Source: LMUY01 sp965276785
GTDB taxonomy: Bacteria > Pseudomonadota > Alphaproteobacteria > Acetobacterales > Acetobacteraceae
Length of the DNA stretch: 64,000 bases
Direction: 5' to 3'
Assembly (NCBI GenBank): GCA_965276785.1
Contig: OZ255629.1
Location: 620,001-684,000 of the forward strand
A program made the translations under genes and the position numbers. Below the pieces are notes generated by a model. The model worked only from the letters and a program-made list of their open reading frames with translations, did no database searches and was not told the DNA's origin. Position 1 is the first letter of the stretch. Each line of letters starts with the position of its first letter. Below are positions 8,225-16,989 of this stretch, in pieces.

Positions 8225-9600
8225 TCGTGCAGACCCGATTGCTGTCCCCGTCTCGTCATGTCATCCCGATCGGCATCGCCTGTGCGCTGCTGGCCGGCTG
8301 CGCGACTGATCGGGCGCGACCACTCCCCATGCAGCCAACGCTCTCTAGCAGCGTGGAACAACTCAACCGCGCTAGGCCCGGGACAGAGCCGATCCCGGCT
8401 AACCAACCGCTGTCGGTCGCCGAGATCGGATTGCTCGCGGTGCAGAACAGCCCAGACCTGAAGGCTCTGCGGGCACAGAATGGCGTGGCGCGAGCGCAGG
8501 TCACCCAGGCCGGGCTGCTGCCTGACCCAGTCCTGTCGGGCAGCTACAATGTGCTGCTGGCCGGGCCAGCGTTTGCCAACGCGATCGGGGCCAACCTGAC
8601 CGGTGACGTCACGTCGCTCATCACGCTCTCTGCCCGCCGGCAAGCCGCCAGCAAGGCAGCGCAACAGGTCGATGCCAACATTGTCTGGCAGGAATGGCAG
8701 ACGATCAGCCGGGCGCAGACCCTGACGATCGACCTGGTCCAGCAGGCTCGCTTGCTGGGCAGCCTGCGGCAGACGCTCGGCCTGCTGCAACAGCGTGCTG
8801 CCACGACACGGCTCGGGGTCGCTCAAGGCAACGCCACGCTGCAGGTGCTGGCGCCCGATATCGTCGCCGTGACCAGCCTGCAGACGCAACTGGACGCCAC
8901 CGTGCTTGCTCAGGAGCAGCGCTGGCAAAGCCTCGACGCGCTCCTCGGTCTGGAGCCGCAAGTCCGGCCATTGCTGGAAACAGAGCTCTCGGTTCCTGCG
9001 ATCTCGGACGCCGAGGCGGCGGAACTTCTGGCGAGCCTGCCCTCGCGACGGCCTGACCTGATCGCCTTGCAGCTCGGTTACGCTTCAGAGGAGGCAAGCT
9101 TGCGCGCGGCCGTGCTGGGCCAATTTCCGGCGCTCACGCTGGGGCCGAACTACGGCAGCGATACCAGCCGGGTGCAGTCGGCCGGGCCGGCGATTTCAGT
9201 ATCGCTGCCGATCTTCAACCGCAATCGCGGCGCCATCGCGATCCAGCGCGCCACCCGTGAGCAGTTGCGCGTCGAGTATGAGGCGCGCCTGGCGACCGCC
9301 ACGGCTGGGGCGCGTGCGCTGCTGACCAATCTTGCGTTGCAGATGAACCAGCTTGCCGCAGCCAAAGCCGGGCTCGGTCCGGCGCAAAAGCTTGCCGCCG
9401 ATGCGCAGACGGCGCTGCGTGCCGGGCTGATCGATGAGCTGAGCTACGTGCAGCTCGTGGTCACGCGGCTGGAGAAGGAGCGTCAAGTCATCGGACTGCA
9501 GCAACAGGTGCTCGACGAGCAGACGGCGCTGGCAACGCTGCTCGGAGCCGGGCTGCCGCCGGTTCGTCTGACCACGCCGAAGCAGCCGGGGTTGATATGA
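8221..9600 (+). CDS. Outer-membrane efflux lipoprotein (TolC/OprM family)
   Basis: 459 residues from ATG 8221, which overlaps the kinase stop as ATGA; an in-frame upstream start at 8158 lies inside the kinase. A signal peptide ends in the lipobox LAGC (Cys26 of this start), so the protein should be lipid-anchored in the outer membrane. Two long coiled helical repeats typical of outer-membrane factors follow, with the repeat markers PDLKALRAQNGVARA and RPDLIALQLGYASEEA and the strand GPAISVSLPIFNRNRG. It is the exit duct for the adjacent pump. Confidence 0.9.
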   Translation: MIVQTRLLSPSRHVIPIGIACALLAGCATDRARPLPMQPTLSSSVEQLNRARPGTEPIPANQPLSVAEIGLLAVQNSPDLKALRAQNGVARAQVTQAGLLPDPVLSGSYNVLLAGPAFANAIGANLTGDVTSLITLSARRQAASKAAQQVDANIVWQEWQTISRAQTLTIDLVQQARLLGSLRQTLGLLQQRAATTRLGVAQGNATLQVLAPDIVAVTSLQTQLDATVLAQEQRWQSLDALLGLEPQVRPLLETELSVPAISDAEAAELLASLPSRRPDLIALQLGYASEEASLRAAVLGQFPALTLGPNYGSDTSRVQSAGPAISVSLPIFNRNRGAIAIQRATREQLRVEYEARLATATAGARALLTNLALQMNQLAAAKAGLGPAQKLAADAQTALRAGLIDELSYVQLVVTRLEKERQVIGLQQQVLDEQTALATLLGAGLPPVRLTTPKQPGLI

Positions 9601-10685
9601 GGCTATCTGCGATTCTGGCACTTGTCGCGCTGCCCGCCGCGGCGTTGGCGCAGTCGAACGCCCCACAACCCAGCGTCTTGGTCAAAACGGAGGCGCCGCA
9701 CCGCGGCAGCCTGCCTCGCACGATCGAGGCATACGGCACCGTGCAGGCCGGACCCGACGGGGGCAGCGAGACGATGAGTTTGCTGCGCGGTGGCCAAGTG
9801 CTATCGGTGACGACGTTTGCTGGTCAGGCCGTCCACAAAGGCCAAACGCTGCTGGTTGTCCGCGCGGACCCTGCAGCGCTCGCTGGCTATCGGCAAGCGA
9901 CCGCCGCACTCACTCTTGCGCGCGGAGACCGGGCGCGTTTGGCGCAGATGCTCGCCCAGCACCTTGCCACGCGTGACCAGGTGGCGCAGGCGGACAAGGC
10001 AGTCAGCGACGCGCAGGCGGCGCTCGATGCGCTGAACCGGTCCGGCGGCGGGTCAGCGGAACAGACCGTCGCTGCCCCGTTCGATGGCATCGTCGCGGCT
10101 CTCCTGGTAGCACCCGGCGCCAGGATCGCAGCCCAGACGGCGCTGCTGACGGTGGTGCGATCGGCCCGCCTGGTCGCCACTGTTGGCGTGGAGCCAGCGC
10201 AACAAGCTATCGTGGCTGCAGGCCAGCCGGCGCAGATCATGGCCCTCTACGGGACAGGCAAACTGCAAGGCAGCGTAGTCTCGGTCGGCGCGATGCTTGA
10301 TGCCCAGAGCCGCCTGGTTCCTGTCGTGGTCGATCCGCCCGACCAGCCTTCACCCAATGCAGGTGAGTCTACGCCTACGCCAGGCCTGATTGCCGGCAGC
10401 CCGGTGCGGGTGACGATTGAGGTCGGTCAGATGACCGGCTGGCTGATGCCGCGCGACGCCGTGCTGACGGACGCGAAAGGCGCCTATGTCTTTCAACTGA
10501 ACGGCAGCAAGGCCACCCGGATAGACGTGACTTCGGTCGGCACCGTCGGTGATACGACTGTGGTTGACGGCCCGATCGAGCCCGCACAACTCCTTGTCGT
10601 GTCCGGCAACTACCAGCTTCAGGATGGCAGCGCCGTCCGGACCAGCCCAGCAGGGCTTGCCGCCAAGCCCGGAACGCAGCAATGA
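9597..10685 (+). CDS. RND efflux periplasmic adaptor (membrane fusion protein)
   Basis: 362 residues, ATGA overlap with the outer-membrane gene. A cleavable signal peptide ends at ALAQS. The lipoyl half-motifs (VTTFAGQAVHKGQTLLVV and VAAPFDGIVAALLVAPG) bracket a short helical hairpin of about 50 residues, shorter than in drug-pump adaptors. The C-terminal part has the barrel and membrane-proximal domains (GWLMPRDAVL). It links the inner-membrane RND pump to the outer-membrane lipoprotein. Confidence 0.9.
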   Translation: MRLSAILALVALPAAALAQSNAPQPSVLVKTEAPHRGSLPRTIEAYGTVQAGPDGGSETMSLLRGGQVLSVTTFAGQAVHKGQTLLVVRADPAALAGYRQATAALTLARGDRARLAQMLAQHLATRDQVAQADKAVSDAQAALDALNRSGGGSAEQTVAAPFDGIVAALLVAPGARIAAQTALLTVVRSARLVATVGVEPAQQAIVAAGQPAQIMALYGTGKLQGSVVSVGAMLDAQSRLVPVVVDPPDQPSPNAGESTPTPGLIAGSPVRVTIEVGQMTGWLMPRDAVLTDAKGAYVFQLNGSKATRIDVTSVGTVGDTTVVDGPIEPAQLLVVSGNYQLQDGSAVRTSPAGLAAKPGTQQ

Positions 10686-13600
10686 CCGGCAGCGTCGTGC
10701 CCCGCGGATTTATGGCGCGGCACACCCGCTCGATACTGGCCGTGCTGCTGGCGCTGGCCGCCGCGGGGGCTTTCTCGGCGGTGCTGCTGCCGACCGGGCT
10801 GTTCCCCGTGGTGCAGTTCCCGCGCATCCTGGTCAACGTCGACGCCGGTGCACGCCCAGCCGACCAGACCGTGCTGCTGCTGACCATCCCGCTGGAGCAG
10901 GCGGTGCGCGCGGTGCCCGGCGTCATTAACATGCGCTCCACCACCAGCCGCGGCTCGGCCGAGATTTCGCTCGATTTCCCCTGGGGCACTGACATGATCA
11001 CGGCGACGACGCAGGTGGATGCCGCGGTCGCGCAAACGCTGCCCACGCTTCCCTCAGGTGCGTCCTATCGGGTCCGGCGCATGGACCCGACCGTTTTCCC
11101 CATCATCGCCTACTCGCTCTCCTCCACCATGGTCAGCGCCGTCGCGCAGCGCGACCTGGTGCAATACCAGATCGTGCCGCTGCTGACCGCCATCACTGGC
11201 GTCTCCCACGTCTCGGTGCAGGGCGGCGAAGTGCGCGAATTGGAGGTGCTGGTCGATCCCCATGCTTTGGCGATGCGGGGACTGGCGCTGTCGGACGTGG
11301 CGGCCGCACTCGGCAAGGCCAACGTGCTGAGCGTCGTGGGCCGGATGCAGGACCACGACAAGCTGCTCCTGCTGGCGCTCGACGACACCATGCGCCAGGC
11401 CGAGCAAGTTAAGGACACGGTCGTGCAGGCAGGGTCCGGCGGCGTGGTCCGCGTGGGCGACATTGCCACCGTTCAGGACGGCGTCGTGCCGCAGTGGACC
11501 AGGGTGGGCGAGGACGGACACCCGGCGGTGCAGTTTGCGGTTTATCAACAGCCCAGCGCCAACAGCGTCGCGCTCTCCGCCGCCGTCCGCAAGGCGCTCG
11601 CCGGCTTCCAGCCGCAGATGCCGGCCGGGGTAACGCTGTCCAACTGGTATGACCAGAGCACGCTGGTCACTGAATCGGCGAGCAGCGTGCGCGATGCAGT
11701 GTTGATCGGGCTCGCGCTGGCCGGGGTGGTGCTGTTTGCCTTCCTGCGCAGCCTGCGGGTGACGCTGGTGGCGATGCTCGTGGTGCCGGCGACGCTGGCC
11801 ATGACCGTGCTGCTGCTGCTGGCGCTGGGCATGACGTTTAATATCATGACGCTTGGCGGGATCGCCGCGGCCGTGGGGCTGGTGATCGATGACGTGATCA
11901 CCATGGTGGAGCACCTGGCCCGGCGGGCCGACGCGGAGGGCGGCAACGACGGCGTGTTGCGCGCCGGGCGAGAGTTCCTGCCACCCCTCACAGGGTCCAG
12001 TATGGCGACGCTGCTGGTGTTCCTGCCATTGGTGTTCCTCGGCGGGGTGACAGGGGCGTTCTTCAAGGCGCTGTCGCTCACGATGGGTGCGGCGCTCATC
12101 ATCTCGTACGGGCTGACGGCGCTTGCCGTGCCGGTGCTGGCTCGGTTGATCGTCAATTTCGACACGTGGAAGGACCCCGGGGCCGGCCCGGAAGGCCGGG
12201 TGGGGCATGCGCATCGCTGGCTGCTCGGCGCGCTGTTCGCTCGGCCCTGGCTGATTTTGTTCGGCTTGGTTCCGCTGCTGATATTGGGCTATTTCGCCTA
12301 CAGCAATGTCGGCAGCGGGTTCATGCCGCAAATGGACGAGGGTGGCTTCGTGCTGGACTACCGCTCGGCGCCCGGCACATCCCTGGCCGAGACGGAGCGC
12401 GAACTTGGCCAGGTCGAGACGATCCTGAAATCGGTGCCGGAGGTCCAAACCTTCTCGACCCGTGTCGGCACGGGGCTGGGCGGCGGCCTGAGCGAGCCCA
12501 ATACTGGCGACTTCTTCGTCCTGCTGAAGGGTGCCCCGCGCCGGGCGATCTCAGCCATCATGGCCGAGGTGCAGGACCGGGTGGACCAAGCCGTGCTTGG
12601 CCTGCATGTGGCGCTGGCGCAACTCATGGAAGATCTGATCGGCGACCTCACGGCGGTGCCGCAGCCGATCGAGGTCAAGCTCTACGCCAACGACCCGGCG
12701 CAACTGGCGCCCGCCGCGCGCCAGATTGCTGCGGCGATCAGCAAAGTCCCGGGCGTCGTATCGGTGCAGGATGGGATCGTCATTGCGGGGGACGGCCTGA
12801 ACATCCAGGTTGCGCGCGCGCGGGCGGCGATCGAAGGCGTGGATAGCGCCGTGGTGGGCGCCGCGCTGAACGACTATCTGTCGGGCACGGTGGCGACCGA
12901 GTTGCCGCAGACGGTCAAGCAGGTCGGCGTCCGCGTCTGGCTACCCCCTGCGATGCGGCAATACGACGATCAACTCGCCCGATTGCCGATCCGCGCGCCG
13001 GACGGGCATGTCTTTGCACTTGGCCGGGTGGCCAGCGTCTCGCCGGCGCCGGGTCAGGCGGAGGTCGAGCGTGAGAACCTGCAGCGCATGGTCGCGATCA
13101 CAGCGCGGTTGCAGGGCCGTTCGCTTGGCGCCGCCGTGGCCGACGTGAAGAAGGTGCTTGACCAGAACGGCACCATTCCGCCCGGCATCCGCTATGAGCT
13201 TGGCGGCCTCTATGCCCAGCAGCAGATCGCTTTCGCCGGGCTCGCGCGGGTGTTCGGGGCGGCGCTGGTGGCCGAGTTCGTGCTGCTGCTATTCCTCTAT
13301 GAGCGCTTCTGGATCCCGCTGATCGTTCTCGGCGCTTCGCTGTTTTCCACCACCGCCGTGTTCGCCGGGCTGTGGTTCACCGGGGTGCAGCTCAACATCA
13401 CGGCCATCATGGGCATGACCATGATCATCGGCATCGGCACGGAGATGGCGATCTTCCTGGTGTCCGAATACATCGACCTGGAACGCGAAATGCCGTCGCG
13501 ACAGGCGTTGCTGGAGGCCGCCCGCAACCGCTTCCGACCGATCGCCATGACCACACTGGCGGCGATTCTTACTTTAATGCCGCTGGCGCTCGCGCTGGGC

Positions 13601-13729
13601 CAGGGTTCCGGCATGCAGCAGCCGCTCGCCATTGCAATCATCTCGGGGCTTCTGGTTCAGTTTCCTCTGGTGTTGCTGGCCATGCCAGTTGTTATTGGGC
13701 TAACCCTTCGGCGAGCAGCGCCTGAGTGA
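10682..13729 (+). CDS. RND efflux pump, inner-membrane permease
   Basis: 1015 residues, ATGA overlap with the adaptor. Twelve membrane segments are expected in the usual two-repeat layout: TM1 near residue 15, then a large porter domain, TM2-7 from about 335 to 520, a second porter domain, and TM8-12 at the C-terminus. TM4 carries the acidic residues of the proton relay (IDDVITMVEHLARR), and the GTEMAIFLVSEYIDLE stretch marks TM10-11. The sequence is intermediate between metal (HME) and hydrophobe (HAE) pumps by eye, and I cannot assign a substrate. Confidence 0.92.
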   Translation: MTGSVVPRGFMARHTRSILAVLLALAAAGAFSAVLLPTGLFPVVQFPRILVNVDAGARPADQTVLLLTIPLEQAVRAVPGVINMRSTTSRGSAEISLDFPWGTDMITATTQVDAAVAQTLPTLPSGASYRVRRMDPTVFPIIAYSLSSTMVSAVAQRDLVQYQIVPLLTAITGVSHVSVQGGEVRELEVLVDPHALAMRGLALSDVAAALGKANVLSVVGRMQDHDKLLLLALDDTMRQAEQVKDTVVQAGSGGVVRVGDIATVQDGVVPQWTRVGEDGHPAVQFAVYQQPSANSVALSAAVRKALAGFQPQMPAGVTLSNWYDQSTLVTESASSVRDAVLIGLALAGVVLFAFLRSLRVTLVAMLVVPATLAMTVLLLLALGMTFNIMTLGGIAAAVGLVIDDVITMVEHLARRADAEGGNDGVLRAGREFLPPLTGSSMATLLVFLPLVFLGGVTGAFFKALSLTMGAALIISYGLTALAVPVLARLIVNFDTWKDPGAGPEGRVGHAHRWLLGALFARPWLILFGLVPLLILGYFAYSNVGSGFMPQMDEGGFVLDYRSAPGTSLAETERELGQVETILKSVPEVQTFSTRVGTGLGGGLSEPNTGDFFVLLKGAPRRAISAIMAEVQDRVDQAVLGLHVALAQLMEDLIGDLTAVPQPIEVKLYANDPAQLAPAARQIAAAISKVPGVVSVQDGIVIAGDGLNIQVARARAAIEGVDSAVVGAALNDYLSGTVATELPQTVKQVGVRVWLPPAMRQYDDQLARLPIRAPDGHVFALGRVASVSPAPGQAEVERENLQRMVAITARLQGRSLGAAVADVKKVLDQNGTIPPGIRYELGGLYAQQQIAFAGLARVFGAALVAEFVLLLFLYERFWIPLIVLGASLFSTTAVFAGLWFTGVQLNITAIMGMTMIIGIGTEMAIFLVSEYIDLEREMPSRQALLEAARNRFRPIAMTTLAAILTLMPLALALGQGSGMQQPLAIAIISGLLVQFPLVLLAMPVVIGLTLRRAAPE

Positions 13730-14298
13730 AGTTACCCCGTTTTCGTGGAGTGGTGAGGGGCCGTTATCGCTTTGAAGCTGTTGCTCAGCCACGTTCCTCT
13801 CCGATCGGGACTGTGCTTCTCGTCTCTGATGGCGAGTTCCTGCGAGCGCTCGATTTCCACGACTATGAACCACGCATGCGCCGGCTGCTTAGGCTGCACT
13901 ACGGGTCATATACGCTGGTTCCGACGCCTGACGCCGGGCTAATCGGCCGATGCATACAAGCCTATTTTGAGGGCGAGTTGGGCGCGGTCGATGCCACGCC
14001 GGTTCGGACCGGCGGCACGATCTTCCAGCGCATGGTTTGGGATGCGCTGCGCCTGATTCCACCCGGCACCACCACCACCTATGGTTGCCTGGCTGAACGG
14101 ATCGGTCGTGCGAATGCGCACCGTGCCGTGGGCTTCGCGAACGGCTCCAATCCGGTTGCGGTCGTAGTGCCGTGTCATCGGGTCATCGGCGCGAATGCGA
14201 CCCTGACCGGGTACGGCGGCGGGCTGCATCGCAAAGAGTGGCTGATCGCCCATGAACGCCAGCACGCCTCACGGGCACAGCAGTCGGAGATTGCATAA
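13726..14298 (+). CDS. ogt: Methylated-DNA-[protein]-cysteine S-methyltransferase
   Basis: 190 residues from GTG 13726, overlapping the pump stop as GTGA. The active-site motif VVVPCHRVIG, the helix-turn-helix region TTTTYGCLAERIGR, the asparagine hinge NGSNP and the terminal GYGGGLHRKEWL are all present, so the protein looks catalytically complete. It transfers O6-alkyl groups from guanine to its own cysteine. The unusual point is the position: it is translationally coupled to an efflux operon rather than to ada/alkA genes, suggesting that the pump's inducer may be, or accompany, an alkylating agent. That link is an inference. Confidence 0.93.
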   Translation: MKLPRFRGVVRGRYRFEAVAQPRSSPIGTVLLVSDGEFLRALDFHDYEPRMRRLLRLHYGSYTLVPTPDAGLIGRCIQAYFEGELGAVDATPVRTGGTIFQRMVWDALRLIPPGTTTTYGCLAERIGRANAHRAVGFANGSNPVAVVVPCHRVIGANATLTGYGGGLHRKEWLIAHERQHASRAQQSEIA

Positions 14299-14309
14299 GC
14301 AGCTCGGCA

Positions 14310-14463
14310 GTGATCTCACCCGTGCATAACGCGCATATATCGTCGGCAGAGTGGGCCATGCTGATCGGCTTGTCTGTGCTATGGGGAGGTTCGTTCCTGT
14401 TCTGAGCTGCCGCCTCTGACCATCGTGCTCGGTCGCGTCGCCCTGGCGTCGCTGATGCTCGAG
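14310..14463 (+). pseudogene. EamA/DMT-family transporter, N-terminal remnant
   Basis: From GTG 14310 the frame reads into MLIGLSVLWGGSFLF and stops at TGA 14403-14405; in another frame the next bases read LPPLTIVLGRVALASLML. These two strings are the conserved first and second helices of EamA (drug/metabolite) transporters, with the connecting residues lost. Nothing of the remaining eight helices follows. It is a small deleted, frameshifted relic directly after ogt. Confidence 0.65.
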
Positions 14464-14513
14464 GCAGATGACCGCGGCAGCATAAGCGTCATTTTCACAC
14501 GCCACATTTTGTT

Positions 14514-14530
14514 GTATGCATACCATGGTA
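14514..14530. promoter_or_regulatory. Two overlapping palindromes before hybrid kinase gene
   Basis: GTATGCATAC (14514-14523) and TACCATGGTA (14521-14530) are perfect ten-base palindromes sharing three bases, 20 bases upstream of the kinase start. They could be an operator or part of the promoter. Confidence 0.25.
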
Positions 14531-14549
14531 GCGCTATTTGCTGGCGCCA

Positions 14550-16931
14550 ATGGCATCGATAACGCGGCAGGCTGGCATCTTCAACGCTCTCATCCGTAGC
14601 AATCTCGTCACCCGACTGCTCGTGCTCGTGCTCGTGGCGACGCTGCCCGCCTTCGCGGTCTTGCTCAGCCTCCAACATGAGGTGCGGGAGGAGCGGCTCG
14701 GCCGCGCGCGGGTCGTCGCGCGGCAGCAGGCGGCCCTGCTCGACCGCTCGTTGATGGACGTGATGACCGCCGTGCAGGGCCTGTTCACCGCCGTCTCCCG
14801 CGAGGGTTCGGTCGCCGCACTCGAGCCGGGTTGCAGCGAGCGGTTGGATGCGGTGCGGGCAGTGTTGCCAATCTACACGTCTCTAAGCGTGTTGCGGGCC
14901 GACGGAACGCTGGTGTGCAGCAGCGCATCCGCGCCGCTCCTGCCTGGCTTTATCGACCAGATCGGCGAAATGGCCATGCGCCCAGCAGGGTTCGCCGTTG
15001 GCCGCTACGCTTCGATGTTACCCGCCAGCCCGGTCCTGACGGTGGCGCTGGTCTGGCCGGGTGCCGCCGACCGCCCCGGCGGCGCAATCGTCGGCGGCAT
15101 CAGCTTGCAATGGCTGAGTCAGCGCATTCAGCCACCACTGCATGAGCCGAATGCCGGCCTTCTCGTGGCAGACGGCGGTGGAACCATCCTGACAAACGTA
15201 GACGCGGATGCGCCCGCCGCCGGCAGTGCCATGCCGCCCGCGTTCCAACGCCTCTTTGCGGCCCCCAGCGCCGGCACCGAGCTCGGCCAGGATGCGGAGG
15301 GCGCCGTCGCTGGCATGCAGCGCGTCGTGGGCTTCATGCCCCCGGAGCGTGAACGGTATGGCCTGTTCATCGCCGTGTCCTTGGATGCCAGCGAGCTCAG
15401 CCTCGGCCTTAACGGCGCCGCAACCCGTGGCTACGTGCTCTTAGGGGTCGGCGCAGCACTGTCCGTCCTGCTCGCCCTGTTGGGTGCGCAGCGCTATCTC
15501 CGCAACCCGACGGCCGTCTTGCTGCGGGCGGCGGGTGAGTGGGCAGGCGGCGCCCTGAACGTGCGGGCCAAGCTGCCACCCGCATGCCCCAGCGAATTCA
15601 ACCAGCTCGCCCACGCGTTCAACCGCATGGCCGAGATGCTGCAGCAGCAGCGGACCGAGCTGCAGCGCATGAACGACGCGCTGGAGTTGCGGGTGGCTGA
15701 GCGTACCGACGCCTTGCTCTCCACCAACAACCGGTTGCAGGTGGAGATCGCCGAACGGGAATTAACCGAGGCCAATCTCCGCCAGGTGCAGAAGCTGCAG
15801 GCGGTGGGCCAGTTGGCTGCAGGCATCGCGCACAACTTCAACAACGTGCTCGGCGCCATGCTCGGCAGCACCGAATTGCTGCAGAAGCGCTTGGCCGGGG
15901 CGGACAGCGCGCAAATCCGGCTGCTGGAGATCGCCAAGGCGGCGGTCGCGCGCGGTTCCTGGCTGACCTCTCAGTTGCTAGCGTTCTCCCGCAAGCAGCC
16001 GATGGTTGCCGCGCCCGTGAACATGGCGGACGCGATTGGCGGGGTGGAAGCGTTGTTGCGCAACACCCTGGGGCCAGGCACCCGCATTGTAGTGCGGGCC
16101 GAGCCCGAACTCTGGGCCGCTCTGATCGATGCCAACCAATTCGAGGTGGCGGTCCTCAACCTCGCCTTGAATGCGCGCGAAGCGATGCCGGACGGCGGCC
16201 GCCTGACCATTGCCGCCAGCAACACGACAGTCGCTCTCGGCGATATACGGCCAGACTTGCTGGGCGGCGACTATGTGCAGGTCGAGGTGGCCGACACCGG
16301 CCACGGCATGACACCTGAGATCGTCGCGCGCGCTTTCGAGCCGTTCTTCACCACCAAGAGCGCTGGGCAAAGCGCGGGCCTCGGCCTGTCGCAGGTCCAT
16401 GGCATGGCGACGCAACTCGGCGGCGCCGTGACCATCGACAGCCGGCCCGGCGCGGGCACCCGCGTCTCGATCATGCTCCCGCGCAGCACGGCGATGCCGA
16501 AGGACTATCTTCGCGAGACGGCCGATAGCGGCCGTGCCGCCTTGAGCCACGATCAATGGGTGCTTTTGGTCGACGACGACGATGAAGTGCGTGAAGTGAC
16601 GGCTGGGATTTTGGAGGAGGTCGGCTACTCGGTCGTGGCGGCGGCCGATGGCGCGGCAGCCCTCGCTGTGATGGACAAGGAGGGCGAGCGCGTGGCGCTG
16701 GTCATTGCCGACTATGCCATGCCGGGCATGACCGGGTTGGAGTTGCTCACCACCATCCGCCGCCGCAGGCCCGGCATGCCCATGCTTCTAGCCACAGGCT
16801 ACGCTGACCATCAATCGCTCTCCGGGGACGGGTTGGAGAGCGACCAGATCGTCCGCAAGCCCTTCCGCAGCGCCGAATTGCTCGGCCGCATCGAGATGGT
16901 GCTGGAACGGCAGGCGGCGCTCGCAGAATAG
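14550..16931 (+). CDS. Hybrid sensor histidine kinase with C-terminal receiver
   Basis: 793 residues from ATG 14550; TTG 14538 is an in-frame alternative. A membrane helix near residues 20-42, a periplasmic sensor of about 250 residues (double-Cache-like by size), a second helix near 298-318, HAMP, coiled coil, then HisKA with His428 in GIAHNFNNVLG. ATPase boxes LNAREAMPDGG, DTGHGM, FEPFFTTK and GLGLSQVHG are intact. The C-terminal receiver has DDDDE and phospho-acceptor Asp721 (IADYAMPGMTG). No response regulator gene is next to it, so the output partner is unknown; the attached receiver may act by phosphatase or relay. Confidence 0.92.
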   Translation: MASITRQAGIFNALIRSNLVTRLLVLVLVATLPAFAVLLSLQHEVREERLGRARVVARQQAALLDRSLMDVMTAVQGLFTAVSREGSVAALEPGCSERLDAVRAVLPIYTSLSVLRADGTLVCSSASAPLLPGFIDQIGEMAMRPAGFAVGRYASMLPASPVLTVALVWPGAADRPGGAIVGGISLQWLSQRIQPPLHEPNAGLLVADGGGTILTNVDADAPAAGSAMPPAFQRLFAAPSAGTELGQDAEGAVAGMQRVVGFMPPERERYGLFIAVSLDASELSLGLNGAATRGYVLLGVGAALSVLLALLGAQRYLRNPTAVLLRAAGEWAGGALNVRAKLPPACPSEFNQLAHAFNRMAEMLQQQRTELQRMNDALELRVAERTDALLSTNNRLQVEIAERELTEANLRQVQKLQAVGQLAAGIAHNFNNVLGAMLGSTELLQKRLAGADSAQIRLLEIAKAAVARGSWLTSQLLAFSRKQPMVAAPVNMADAIGGVEALLRNTLGPGTRIVVRAEPELWAALIDANQFEVAVLNLALNAREAMPDGGRLTIAASNTTVALGDIRPDLLGGDYVQVEVADTGHGMTPEIVARAFEPFFTTKSAGQSAGLGLSQVHGMATQLGGAVTIDSRPGAGTRVSIMLPRSTAMPKDYLRETADSGRAALSHDQWVLLVDDDDEVREVTAGILEEVGYSVVAAADGAAALAVMDKEGERVALVIADYAMPGMTGLELLTTIRRRRPGMPMLLATGYADHQSLSGDGLESDQIVRKPFRSAELLGRIEMVLERQAALAE

Positions 16932-16989
16932 CGGCCGGCGCCGAGGCCGATCTCACCGGGCACACTCCCCAGCCTGACCCGCAGAGGTG

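Noticed and set aside
11054..12448. 464-codon open frame on the minus strand
   Set aside because: Mirror frame of the RND pump; His/Gln/Arg-rich and without family features.
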